Source of the DNA: a virus
Direction: 5' to 3' (one strand)
DNA: 32,030 nucleotides
IMG/VR virus record: IMGVR_UViG_3300027728_000054
Span: 1 to 32,030 of that record
In this document: positions 1 through 8,952 of the stretch, one piece after another
How the letters are laid out: the number at the start of each line of letters is the position of its first letter
How positions within the stretch are numbered: the stretch's first letter is position 1
Program-made: the position numbers and the translations under genes
Notes under the pieces: model-generated
What the model saw: the letters and a program-made list of their open reading frames with translations, nothing else
Told to the model about the DNA's origin: nothing
The model's database searches: none

Positions 1-1462
1 ATGTTGCTGTTATTGTACCATTATCCAATCCACAAGTTGTTGATTCAACACCCAAGATTGAAACACACAAACATCCCGAAACCGTGATGTTAATGTAAAA
101 CTCATTGTTAACAGGAACAGTTGAGTCATTGGCTCTTACATTATAAACGCCAGATGGTAATCCTGTCTTATAATTCCCCAATCCTAATTCAGGGTTAAAC
201 CAATCAAAAGTATATGGTGGAATCCCACCACTAGCAGTTATCAATACCGAACCTAATCCAGTCTGACAAGCTCCCGTAACATTTAAAAAATAATCAAAAA
301 TACCACCATTACCAAAAGCACCTGTTGATGGTGTGACTGTTGGAGTTACTGTTGGTGTTGGTGTTTTAGTTTGGGTTGGTGTTGGACTCGGAGAAGCGTT
401 TGGCGTTATTGTTGGAGTCGGAGTTGTTGTCGGAGTTATTGTTGGGGTTGGACTTGGACATGGTGGACAATTACCTGAATCATCACAACCTGCCGTTAAC
501 ACATATGAAAAAGTTGGATTGGTGTCAATGTATAGTGTGTCACCAGTAAATCCTGTTGTTGCAGTTGCGCACCCAACATAAGAACCACCAACACCGTAGT
601 AATTTATTGAAAATACACTACCGTCAACATAATCGGTTGACATCTCAACATCACCTCGTCTAAAACTAAACGTAGAACCGTCACAACAATCGGTAAATGT
701 ATAAACACATTCAGTAGTATTAGATTCTGTACAAGCTCCACACGCTCCTTGTGATGTATCATTAGTGTAAGGACTAATAAATGTTTGTGCCGGTGTATTA
801 AAAGAATTTGTACCCAAGTAAGCATAACACAATCCATCACCACTATAAACAACAGATGATATTGCAATTTGGAATGCTGCAGTATTAACTTCAAATGTTT
901 TATAAACCGGGTCAGGGTTAGATATTCCAAAACAACAACTTACAAAGTATTTGTTAGCATATGTTGGACAAGGGTAACTACTTTCACATACTGTGCAGTT
1001 ATCAAAACCAACCATGTAATCATCACCACCACTACCACTTAAACTTGTGATTTCCCAACACTCACCGTTGATAGCAATTGCCTGACCAACAGATGCTGTT
1101 GATGGGACATTTACGTCTAAAGTGGTTACCTCATCACAACAACTTGTCAATATTGCAGGTACAAAAGTTGCTGGAGGTATAATACATCCACCACCATGTT
1201 CATATACACAAGCATCACAATCTGTACCTGTACCACCTGAATAACTTGTGAAACTATTACTTAACGTATAAGTAAGAACACCGCCAGTATGAGTACTGAA
1301 AGCCTCCCAACATAATGTTCCGTAAGTTCCATCTGTTGTTGTATATGTTTGTCCAACAATAAAAGTACTATTTGACGTACCATTTACAGTAGGTGTGCAA
1401 GGTTGAATGACGATTGTCGGGTCAGAACAACAACGAAGATAAAAGAAATTACTACAAGCCAT
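1..1462 (-). CDS. Cys-rich modular tail/fibre-like protein with Pro/Thr linker and SprB-type repeats (3' end cut by window)
   Basis: The frame is open from an ATG at 1462 to the window edge, giving at least 487 codons without a stop; the carboxyl end lies outside. Three parts are visible. Residues 1 to about 340 hold tandem Cys modules: CC pairs followed by a CW or CY, then CxxC (CDAC, CTVC, CGAC), another Cys and the next CC. Next comes a Pro/Thr/Ser linker of about 45 residues introduced by CPPC. Then there is a domain with GGIPPYTFDW and GVYNVRAND, which matches the consensus of SprB repeats from Bacteroidota surface adhesins, and the start of a second one (TTCGLDNGTITAT). The ATG shares one base with the stop of the upstream tail gene (TAATG). 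Its place at the end of the baseplate block suggests a virion surface or adhesin role; this is inference. Being cut, it could equally be the front part of a giant fibre. Confidence 0.85.
   Translation of the reverse strand, partial: MACSNFFYLRCCSDPTIVIQPCTPTVNGTSNSTFIVGQTYTTTDGTYGTLCWEAFSTHTGGVLTYTLSNSFTSYSGGTGTDCDACVYEHGGGCIIPPATFVPAILTSCCDEVTTLDVNVPSTASVGQAIAINGECWEITSLSGSGGDDYMVGFDNCTVCESSYPCPTYANKYFVSCCFGISNPDPVYKTFEVNTAAFQIAISSVVYSGDGLCYAYLGTNSFNTPAQTFISPYTNDTSQGACGACTESNTTECVYTFTDCCDGSTFSFRRGDVEMSTDYVDGSVFSINYYGVGGSYVGCATATTGFTGDTLYIDTNPTFSYVLTAGCDDSGNCPPCPSPTPTITPTTTPTPTITPNASPSPTPTQTKTPTPTVTPTVTPSTGAFGNGGIFDYFLNVTGACQTGLGSVLITASGGIPPYTFDWFNPELGLGNYKTGLPSGVYNVRANDSTVPVNNEFYINITVSGCLCVSILGVESTTCGLDNGTITAT
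71..302 (-). other. SprB-like repeat unit within the Cys-rich protein
   Basis: The encoded segment of roughly 77 residues runs from DYFLNVTGAC to NITVSGC. It shows the hallmark order of SprB repeats: a Cys near the start, a G-S-V-L-I-T strand, GGIPPYTFDW, then a GxYxVRAxD strand and a closing Cys. A second unit appears to begin directly after it and runs off the window edge. The family is known from Bacteroidota gliding and surface adhesins; its binding partner here is unknown. Confidence 0.6.
326..469 (-). repeat. Pro/Thr low-complexity repeat (linker-coding)
   Basis: On the plus strand this is a run of GTTGG, GGTGTT and GGAGTT words. Read on the coding strand it gives alternating Pro-Thr, Pro-Ser and Thr-Pro with a few Ile, Val and Asn, bounded by CPPC on one side and PSTG on the other. 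It looks like an extended hinge between the Cys modules and the SprB-like part. Such tracts are prone to length change by slippage. Confidence 0.75.
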
Positions 1463-4437
1463 TATTCAAAACAACTAACTGAAAGATTTATACCAACTGA
1501 TAATTGAACTTGTTCTGATGTATTGTTGTCAACAGACCTCAAGTTAGTTATTGTTAATTTATTACCATTTAATGTGTAAGTATACCCATATTGGTAAATT
1601 TTATACAAATTATTTATTAATGTTGTTCTCCAAGTGTAGTCAGACGGAGCATCACTAATACCATATCCTGTATAGAAAAATTCATTAATAATTGTTTGAG
1701 AACCAATAGTAAGAGTTAAATACCATTCTGATTTTACAGAGTTTTGAGTACAAATCTCAGGATTTAAATCATTTTGAGTGTAAAAATTATTAACTCTATT
1801 GGCTAATATTCCTGTGAAATTTGAAACAGTAGCATCACCATTTAACCAAGGGTAAATGAAGAACTCGGCGTAACCTGTATTACAATCATAATCAAATATA
1901 TTTGAGATGATAAAACATGGTTCCGCAGGAACTGGTACAATTTGACAACCTCTTTGTCTTCTATAAACAAATTTCTGTTTGTGAAAGATTGAATTTTCAA
2001 GTCTAACACCTGTCATCCAAATTGTTGTTGCTGGAATCATTTGTTCAATTAGTTTCATCCAAAAAGGACCCAAAGCATCTACATACTCAATTAACTTTTG
2101 ATAGGTATATTTGTTATTTGGAAGTCCAACAGTTTGTTCAGATTGTATGTATTTCCAAAACACACTTTGTAATGTTGGATATCCACCAGTCTTACCATCT
2201 GTTATGTACATTCTGTTTCTGGCGTTAATCATATTTTGCCAAAACGTTTGAGCGAATTCAAAGAATGTTTTCTTCTGTGGCTCAGGGTCAATGACAGTAT
2301 CATCAATACCACCCGGTGTTGGGAAGTTTGCAGTATATCCCGATTCAGGAATTGGGTAATTATAGTTTCTTGATTGGTCCCAAACATCATAAGCTAAACC
2401 TTGACCTACATTCAAGAATATATCAACGTTCTTAACATTTAAAACCAATTTTTCACTATCAGTAAAATAATAAGATTCATATCCACCTTCAGTTGAAACT
2501 CTCAACCTATCATCGGTCGCAACCCAAGACTTTTGATTGTCAGGTACTTTTCTTAATTTGTAACCATCCATCATATATGGGAAGTCTGAAAATCTTTGGA
2601 GATATATTCCACCATAGGTAAATGGTTCTAATGAAACTTGGTTATCTAAATTTTGTCCTGTGTAAGTTTGATAGGTTGGTGTAAATTGGTCAGGACTTCT
2701 ATGTTGTGGTGTTGATTGATACCAACCAGCCCCTTCTTGGAAAAACACCGCATTTGAACCCGTATTTGCCGGTGACTGTGGAAAACCATCATTCGCAACA
2801 GGGTAATCATTTCTTCTGATATTGACGGTTTGATAATCAGTTGTTGTTGTGTATGCCGTAAATTGTTCACCTCTAATAGAATATGTTACAGCACCATTTA
2901 AAGTTGGTGTTTCTGTCACATAGGTACCACCCGATAATGATGCCCATTGGGTATCAAAATTGACCATATTAATTCTTTGGTCGGCTAAATAAATGAATTC
3001 GTTATAATCAATTAACGCATCAGGTGCACCAATTAATCTTAATAAAAATTCAACAGATTTTCTTGTTCCCTTACTTTTGAAAAGATATGCGGAATTCAAT
3101 ATCAAATTTCTATAGAATTGGTAATTTAATTCTGTTGGTGTTTGAGACCTCGCATAACCAGGGTATTCTGTTATGGTTGTTCCAAAAACACTATCTAAGA
3201 AATTTTCGTTAGTTATTGGTGAAAAATTATTTGACCAACCTAAAGTTTGAGAAAGATTAAATAATAACTGTGATGGAATATCATTACCCGGATTATAGTC
3301 AACACTATTCATCCACGCCAAAGAATCAATAAATTGTTTTATTTGGTCAAAACTTCTACCATATATCTGTAGAACTTTTTCAACTCTTTGGTCCATAGTA
3401 TCAAATTCTCTAATTGAATCTGTAATCAAAAATCTTGATACCAAATTTGTTTTATATGAGTCTAAACTTTCCGCAGTGTCGGCTAATTTTGCCAAGTAAT
3501 TGTCAAATCTACCCGAGATAATATCTAAATTCCAACTACCATCTTTAGGCCATGTAACTTGAACATAACCAGTATAAAATTGTCCAGCTTCGTTCTGTAA
3601 AGGTACTTGGAAATTTGCAGTGTATTCAGGTGAAATAAGTCTATTCATTAAGAATTTTTCCACCTCATCTAAGTCTTCTGCAAAAACTTGGTCAACAATA
3701 AAATCATTAGGTCTAACTATAAAATTATCTAACGATGTTGATAAACCACTGAAAGGATTTCCTTGAACTATAAAATTTAATGAACCTGAATCAATTGATG
3801 ATGATGGTGTGAACCCAATAACTCGGTATTCAATATTATCCAATGATAATGCATAATCTAAATAAGTTTTTGTTAAATTACGATACTTGGATGTCACAAT
3901 TTCTCGTAACATAATATTAGTCGTTGCATTGACAGAATACTCTATGTTAAAAGGATTGTAGATTCTTGAAACATTTACATCAAAACTTGTCTCATCCTCA
4001 ACTGAGTCATAAACAATATTTGTTGCAGTTTGTCCTGTGGTATAGTTTGTCATCGTTCTTCTGACATCTAAACCCGCAGGGAAAAAGTTAATTATCTTAT
4101 TTATTGATACACTGAATCTTTTTGCCAATGAACCATAAAGAGAAAAATTCAGAACTTGTGAAACATCATAATTTGGATATACCCTAAACTGTGATTGTAA
4201 TATTCTTCTACTTTGGTCAACAGAATTTACATCTAAATCCTCTAAACTTATTGGTTCAGAAAATGTACCAATTGAAAAAGTTCTATTAACCTTTTCTGTT
4301 ACCGATGTTGTGAAATCAAAAACAGCATTAGTCAGTCCACCGCCTTCAACAACTTGAAATCCTACGATGTTGTCAAAAGTTCCGGCACCACTACCTGGTG
4401 TTGGTGGATAGAAAAATTTTGTCGAATTGACTGCCAT
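1462..4437 (-). CDS. P2 gpI-like baseplate/tail protein with long extensions (991 aa)
   Basis: A large tail protein. Residues about 340-480 resemble the phage tail protein I family: a helical stretch (RVEKVLQIYGRSFDQIKQF), then LLFNLSQTLGW, then FKSKGTRKSVEFLLRLIGAP, which is the usual KGT...LLRL signature before a beta-rich continuation. Classical gpI proteins are near 200 residues, so about 340 residues precede this core and about 500 follow it. Residues about 785-835 contain MIPATTIW and KFVYRRQRGC, a pattern I associate with large tail proteins of this kind. The last 150 residues carry scattered Cys and are beta-rich. Start and stop are both shared with neighbours as TAATG, so it is probably translationally coupled. 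Likely sits where the wedge meets the fibres; the family call is reasonable, the exact position is inference. Confidence 0.7.
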   Translation of the reverse strand: MAVNSTKFFYPPTPGSGAGTFDNIVGFQVVEGGGLTNAVFDFTTSVTEKVNRTFSIGTFSEPISLEDLDVNSVDQSRRILQSQFRVYPNYDVSQVLNFSLYGSLAKRFSVSINKIINFFPAGLDVRRTMTNYTTGQTATNIVYDSVEDETSFDVNVSRIYNPFNIEYSVNATTNIMLREIVTSKYRNLTKTYLDYALSLDNIEYRVIGFTPSSSIDSGSLNFIVQGNPFSGLSTSLDNFIVRPNDFIVDQVFAEDLDEVEKFLMNRLISPEYTANFQVPLQNEAGQFYTGYVQVTWPKDGSWNLDIISGRFDNYLAKLADTAESLDSYKTNLVSRFLITDSIREFDTMDQRVEKVLQIYGRSFDQIKQFIDSLAWMNSVDYNPGNDIPSQLLFNLSQTLGWSNNFSPITNENFLDSVFGTTITEYPGYARSQTPTELNYQFYRNLILNSAYLFKSKGTRKSVEFLLRLIGAPDALIDYNEFIYLADQRINMVNFDTQWASLSGGTYVTETPTLNGAVTYSIRGEQFTAYTTTTDYQTVNIRRNDYPVANDGFPQSPANTGSNAVFFQEGAGWYQSTPQHRSPDQFTPTYQTYTGQNLDNQVSLEPFTYGGIYLQRFSDFPYMMDGYKLRKVPDNQKSWVATDDRLRVSTEGGYESYYFTDSEKLVLNVKNVDIFLNVGQGLAYDVWDQSRNYNYPIPESGYTANFPTPGGIDDTVIDPEPQKKTFFEFAQTFWQNMINARNRMYITDGKTGGYPTLQSVFWKYIQSEQTVGLPNNKYTYQKLIEYVDALGPFWMKLIEQMIPATTIWMTGVRLENSIFHKQKFVYRRQRGCQIVPVPAEPCFIISNIFDYDCNTGYAEFFIYPWLNGDATVSNFTGILANRVNNFYTQNDLNPEICTQNSVKSEWYLTLTIGSQTIINEFFYTGYGISDAPSDYTWRTTLINNLYKIYQYGYTYTLNGNKLTITNLRSVDNNTSEQVQLSVGINLSVSCFE

Positions 4438-5345
4438 TATTCTGTAATAGTGGTGAAGTTTTTAGTGTAATCAATATTAGTACCTCTATCCTGACGAACT
4501 TCGTAAAGAAGAGCATTAAATTGGTCACGGATTTCGTATAGATTGTATTGTTTGTAAATGTTATTTTCACTATCATACATTGTGTAAACCCCATCATCAA
4601 TACTTTTAGTTTGATTACCAAACAGAGCAATTGCAAGAGATGATGTATCGTATTCAACAATATCAACTTCAATTGTGATTGGATTGAAAAATGTGTTAGA
4701 TAATATAATACTTTGTGCTGGTTGTCCAATAAATGGTGTTGCGTTTGGTTTGTTTGTTGGCGATGATGAAGGTGACACAGTCAAGAACATTAAATTAGAT
4801 ACCCCATCAACGTAACGATATCTCACCGCCTTTTGTGTTGTATTCACTTGGTTAACAACAACAGGCTCACAATAAAAACAAGATGTCACAATTCTGAAAA
4901 AATTTGGGACTTTAGAACCGTCAGCATTCAAGTATTCAATTCTAAACCCAACTAATCCTTGAGGTACAAATTTGTTTCTAAATTGTTCAGGAACATTAGA
5001 TAAATCAATAACAATCCCCTTTACGTTTGGTAATGCACTTAAAACACCACAATCACTAATTGTAGTTCTAATTTGTGCTGGTCTTATCATTAGAGTATAA
5101 ATTCCAATTTGATTGAACTCTTCGGCTGGTAATGTTAGATTGTATAATCCCCCAAGTACTTCAATACCAGCATTACCACCCGTATTGGTGTTATTAAAGT
5201 AAGGACGCAATATTGAAGGTGCGTCTAATGTTTTTAAAACAAAGTCCGTAGTTTGGTCCCTTGAAGGTGTGTAATTCAGAATGATTTCAACATCTTCAGG
5301 AGAAACGTCTGCGGGTCTTATTGTTCCATATGTTCCAACTGCCAT
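4437..5345 (-). CDS. Unknown structural-type protein of baseplate cluster (302 aa)
   Basis: I do not recognise the family. The protein is soluble-looking, rich in Asn, Thr, Val, Ile and Tyr, with no signal peptide or membrane span. It contains a Cys pair CFYC near residue 158 and one earlier Cys (SDCG). The composition and alternating hydrophobic pattern suggest beta-sandwich domains, as is common in virion proteins. It follows the 364-residue gene after 26 bases and is coupled by TAATG to the large tail protein gene after it. A TATTTAT element lies 17 bases before the ATG, so a new transcript may start here. The setting among baseplate genes is the only support for a virion role. Confidence 0.7.
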   Translation of the reverse strand: MAVGTYGTIRPADVSPEDVEIILNYTPSRDQTTDFVLKTLDAPSILRPYFNNTNTGGNAGIEVLGGLYNLTLPAEEFNQIGIYTLMIRPAQIRTTISDCGVLSALPNVKGIVIDLSNVPEQFRNKFVPQGLVGFRIEYLNADGSKVPNFFRIVTSCFYCEPVVVNQVNTTQKAVRYRYVDGVSNLMFLTVSPSSSPTNKPNATPFIGQPAQSIILSNTFFNPITIEVDIVEYDTSSLAIALFGNQTKSIDDGVYTMYDSENNIYKQYNLYEIRDQFNALLYEVRQDRGTNIDYTKNFTTITE

Positions 5346-5362
5346 TTTATATCTTTATTTCA

Positions 5363-5369
5363 ATAAATA
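5363..5369 (-). promoter_or_regulatory. TATTTAT element before the 302-aa gene
   Basis: The sense strand reads AACTATTTATTG, ending 17 bases before the ATG at 5345. It is one of seven copies of TATTTAT found in the short intergenic gaps of this window, and the longer AACTATTTAT is shared with the copy before the 1735-residue gene. Candidate phage promoter box; no transcript data are available. Confidence 0.35.
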
Positions 5370-5371
5370 GT

Positions 5372-6466
5372 TTATCCTTTTTTTTCTATAAGAAAATATC
5401 CGTATCCATAATTTTCCATATCAGACACGGTTGATACTTCCCCTAATCTTCTTATTTGTTCGTAAGCGGTATTTTTACCTCTTTCAACAAATACATCCGA
5501 TACAATTTGGGGTTGGTCAATCACACCCATCAAAATCGGTTCTTTGGTTATGGGAACCGCTTCAATCATGTTTTGAGTTAATCCACTACTGTTTTCAAAA
5601 TATATTGTCGTACCATCTGAGTAATCATAGTAATCAACATTTTGAATTGTATATGCGGTATATGATGATGCAATGTTATTAACAACACCAATTATCTCAA
5701 CACCTTGAATTACAGGAACCCCAACTATGTAAGGTGTCACACCATATTGTTGTAATTCTGTTAGTCTTGAAGTTGTTACACCTGATACAACAAATGGTAC
5801 CGTTGTGTATGCTGAGGAGACTTGTTGAGCAACGGTATTGTCGGCATCGTATGGATAGATATAATCATAACTTACAGGTGTTGTTGACCAATTACCACCC
5901 AAAGGTTGGAAGAATGCTCTTCCTTTAGGATTATAAATTATAACATTTTCAAACGGAACTTTAACTTCTTTTGAAACCAAGTTAACACCAAAAGGTGTTG
6001 TTTGTTTCATAGTTATGGTATACCCGCTTTTTGCTAATGGATATGTATGATTCAATATCTCTCCACTGAATATCTCTTCAGGACTGTTATCACCCCAATT
6101 TATTTTATAAGATGAAAACTCAAGAAATGATTTTGATTTTTGTGAGCTGTTGTATACGGTAAATGTATATGGACTAACTGTAGATGATGTGAATATAAAA
6201 TTAGTTACAACATCGGCCTGTTCAGCAACACCATCAAATGGGGTATAATAACCCATATCAATGGTTGTTTGAGTCAACATAATAGGAACAGTAAGACCTG
6301 TTAATATTGAAGCACCATTTGTTCCACCTGTCAACACTTGTCGCATTGATAGATAAACACCAACTTCAGTTACCTCTACGGTATTACCATTAACATAACT
6401 TGTTAAACCGGTTACCAAATCTGATTTGATAAATTCAGGCGATATTTGAAACTTATAATCAACCAT
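5372..6466 (-). CDS. Baseplate-cluster protein with a PKD-like segment (364 aa)
   Basis: Unknown family. Residues about 123-160 read INWGDNSPEE, then LNHTYPLAKSGYTITMKQ. This is the W-G-D-(G/N)-S ... H-x-Y ... Y-x-(V/I)-T pattern typical of PKD-type beta-sandwich domains found in extracellular and adhesion proteins. Residues about 255-300 are rich in Tyr and Asp. No Cys and no membrane span are visible. The ATG overlaps the stop of the 271-residue gene by 8 bases (ATGGTTGA). An immunoglobulin-like fold would fit a tail-tip decoration or fibre-attachment role, but that is inference from one motif and from position. Confidence 0.7.
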   Translation of the reverse strand: MVDYKFQISPEFIKSDLVTGLTSYVNGNTVEVTEVGVYLSMRQVLTGGTNGASILTGLTVPIMLTQTTIDMGYYTPFDGVAEQADVVTNFIFTSSTVSPYTFTVYNSSQKSKSFLEFSSYKINWGDNSPEEIFSGEILNHTYPLAKSGYTITMKQTTPFGVNLVSKEVKVPFENVIIYNPKGRAFFQPLGGNWSTTPVSYDYIYPYDADNTVAQQVSSAYTTVPFVVSGVTTSRLTELQQYGVTPYIVGVPVIQGVEIIGVVNNIASSYTAYTIQNVDYYDYSDGTTIYFENSSGLTQNMIEAVPITKEPILMGVIDQPQIVSDVFVERGKNTAYEQIRRLGEVSTVSDMENYGYGYFLIEKKG

Positions 6467-7274
6467 TTGGCTCTACATATTCATACCATTTTATGGGTTG
6501 AGTTGTTCCAACCCTATTAAAAGTTATCGTGTCATAAACATTGTATTTTTGAGACGGATAATTTAAATTAACTTGATAGTAAAAATTAAACAAATTATTT
6601 GGTGCGTATGTGTCAGACACAGAATCCGATTGGGGTCTATTAATCATACGAGTAAACGTACCGGTCTTAGCATTCCAAAATTTACAAGACATATAAAATC
6701 TTGTGATGTCAATATATTCTCTTGATTGTAACCAATAGATAAAGAATCCATTTGTATCCCCAACAAAATCCAAAATATATTTTGGTTTGTTAATATCAAC
6801 CAACGTTCCTTGCATGTCGGCAACCATCTTTTCACCTTGAGTTGTCGGGAGAATCATTGTTAAATAATTCTTTTGTTGTGCCTCTGATGGTGAATCATAG
6901 AAATCTAATTTGAAGAAACTTTTCTTGAAATTATTTCTGTAATAATATACCTCGTCGGTTGTAAACCCTTCACTTCTATAGTCCAAAATCCACTCACTAC
7001 TTGATGTTAGTGTCCCACCTGAAAAGAAATAAAACTCATAGTTAACATCTGTCCTTACCGTTAAATCATTTACGTTTGTTGATGTATAACCTGAATGAGC
7101 AAATCTGATAGTTTCAAAATCAAAACCTTTACCGGCAACTTCAGACATAATTTTTGTCTCAATTTCCCTAATCTCATTTTCAGTATCCAACAAACTCCAA
7201 TTCAATTGGACAGGAATAAACAGACCTTTGTCTTGAATATCATTTCTACTAATTTGAATTTTATTCACAGTCAT
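6459..7274 (-). CDS. Unknown baseplate-cluster protein (271 aa)
   Basis: I do not recognise the family. It begins MTVNKIQISRNDIQDKG and is rich in Phe, Tyr, Asn and Asp, with a single Cys (FYMSCKFW, about residue 194) and no signal peptide or membrane span. The C-terminal third is aromatic (NNLFNFYYQVNLNYP). The start overlaps the stop of the upstream 564-residue gene by 14 bases, and its stop overlaps the next start by 8 bases, so all three are probably made from one message with coupled translation. A virion component of the baseplate is the simplest reading; nothing in the sequence proves it. Confidence 0.7.
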   Translation of the reverse strand: MTVNKIQISRNDIQDKGLFIPVQLNWSLLDTENEIREIETKIMSEVAGKGFDFETIRFAHSGYTSTNVNDLTVRTDVNYEFYFFSGGTLTSSSEWILDYRSEGFTTDEVYYYRNNFKKSFFKLDFYDSPSEAQQKNYLTMILPTTQGEKMVADMQGTLVDINKPKYILDFVGDTNGFFIYWLQSREYIDITRFYMSCKFWNAKTGTFTRMINRPQSDSVSDTYAPNNLFNFYYQVNLNYPSQKYNVYDTITFNRVGTTQPIKWYEYVEPNG

Positions 7275-8952
7275 CTACGGCAGGTTGTGTTGCAATGTTT
7301 AATCCTCCAAGGATGTCTTGATAGTTTGTACCCTCAGGTATCAATCTAAATACATAATCCCTGTAAGGATAATGAGCCCTATTCAAATAAGGATAGTTTA
7401 CACCTCTATCTAAATTATCAAACTCACCATATAAATAAGGCTCCCTCCATCTAAACTCTTGGTCTATGGTAGAATAAAACGCATAACTTGGTACGTTTTC
7501 AGAATTGTTCTGTGGTGCGGTTTCAACGTAATCTGAAAAAACTCTTAAGGTTAATGGAATGTGTGGTACATAATAGTAACCCATGGCATTTGGATTTGGA
7601 GTTGATTCTGTTTTAAACACATCTTGGTTGAATTTAATTTTATGAATCAAAGGTGAAATAACTCTTTCAACTTGTTCATAATCATTCCACTCACAAAAAT
7701 CACCGTCTAATAAATCACCAACTTTTAAAACTTGATTGTAATAAAATGTTTCAGTTGTTCCACTAGTTTTAGTATAACTATTAACAGGTATATTTGTAAA
7801 AGAATATTGGTTATTATCTGACCACCAAGTACTAACATCTTTAGTAAGATTAAATCCCCAACCTCTTTTGAGTCCTACACCATTAAATGACTTGTTAAAG
7901 TATCCTGTATATCCTTTGTTAACAACCGATAAAAATATCTCACCTACAGGACGATTTCTGTTGTCTGTAATTCCACTAAGAATCAATTCTTTTTTCAATG
8001 TAACATCGTAAGTATTTGATGATGTTTTTGTTGAAACTCTTGTCTGTTGATTTGGTGTAATAGAACTAAACTCTAATTTTTTCTGATTATTAAATGGGTT
8101 AAGTTCAAATCCGGTTTTTGTTACATCAACTTCGTTCTGTGTAAATAAAACTCTGTTTTTTCTAACGTAATATTTTGACCTTGTTTCCAAATTTGATGGA
8201 TTAGAAACTCTTTTAAATGTTCCCATCCTACCATTAAAAAATGTATTACCAGTGTAACCAGGGTTTATAATATTAAACACAAAATCAGAACTTTCATATC
8301 TGTCATTACCTAATGATAACACCTCAAATATTGTATCACCGTCATAATCAAATGATAATTCAACGGATTCAAATGGAACAAGTCCATGTGACATCAAACA
8401 CTGAAAAGAAATAATATTAAAACCACCTTCTGAAGATGACGATATTATAAATGGAATCCCCTCTTCAGCATTCCACTGAATGGTTTGTCCCGAATAAGTT
8501 CCTTGCATTGTAACACTACCATCATTTGTAGATGGGTAGGTTAAATAATAAGTCCAATTATAAGTGTATGCACTCTCAGGTGAGTAATCAAAGTGATAAT
8601 CTGTTATTCGTGGTCTAAAGAAGTCAAACTCATAATATTGTGGGTAACCTCTCCACACACTACTAACCGATGATTGTTCAGGATTTACATAATATAAATT
8701 ATTAAGAAATGGAATATATTCTGTGGTCCCTGTTAAAGTATTATCATACAAATATTGTAACTTGAATGTTGGTCTGAACACCTCAGAAGTTTGTCGTTCA
8801 TCGTCATATAGTTGTGATAAGTTTAAAGAGGTGTTTCTTACAAACTGTGTTAACTCCTCTTGTGTTTGACTTAGTTCAAGATTCACCTGTTGGTCAATAG
8901 AAGGTGCCGATTTAAACTGAAGTCTAGACGGTATAATTGTAAAATCACTCAT
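7261..8952 (-). CDS. Unknown large baseplate-cluster protein (563 aa)
   Basis: I chose the ATG at 8952, giving the overlap ATGAGTGA with the stop of the upstream giant gene; a GTG one codon earlier (8955) is also open. The first 45 residues look helical (QVNLELSQTQEELTQFVRN), a possible oligomerisation or docking segment. The remainder is beta-type and very aromatic, with many Tyr, Phe and Trp, for example YPQYYEFDFF and PYLNRAHYPYRDYVFR. No membrane span and only three Cys. The size and place after the gp6 and gp7-position genes would suit a peripheral wedge protein, but I see no recognisable family motif. Confidence 0.7.
   Translation of the reverse strand: MSDFTIIPSRLQFKSAPSIDQQVNLELSQTQEELTQFVRNTSLNLSQLYDDERQTSEVFRPTFKLQYLYDNTLTGTTEYIPFLNNLYYVNPEQSSVSSVWRGYPQYYEFDFFRPRITDYHFDYSPESAYTYNWTYYLTYPSTNDGSVTMQGTYSGQTIQWNAEEGIPFIISSSSEGGFNIISFQCLMSHGLVPFESVELSFDYDGDTIFEVLSLGNDRYESSDFVFNIINPGYTGNTFFNGRMGTFKRVSNPSNLETRSKYYVRKNRVLFTQNEVDVTKTGFELNPFNNQKKLEFSSITPNQQTRVSTKTSSNTYDVTLKKELILSGITDNRNRPVGEIFLSVVNKGYTGYFNKSFNGVGLKRGWGFNLTKDVSTWWSDNNQYSFTNIPVNSYTKTSGTTETFYYNQVLKVGDLLDGDFCEWNDYEQVERVISPLIHKIKFNQDVFKTESTPNPNAMGYYYVPHIPLTLRVFSDYVETAPQNNSENVPSYAFYSTIDQEFRWREPYLYGEFDNLDRGVNYPYLNRAHYPYRDYVFRLIPEGTNYQDILGGLNIATQPAVDDCE

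Noticed and set aside
333-581. Plus-strand frame of 82 residues rich in Val and Gly repeats
   Set aside because: It is the antisense of the Pro/Thr linker in the Cys-rich protein; the repeats explain the open frame.
604-930. Minus-strand frame of 108 residues
   Set aside because: It lies in another frame inside the Cys-rich gene, whose own frame is open throughout and has domain-like content.
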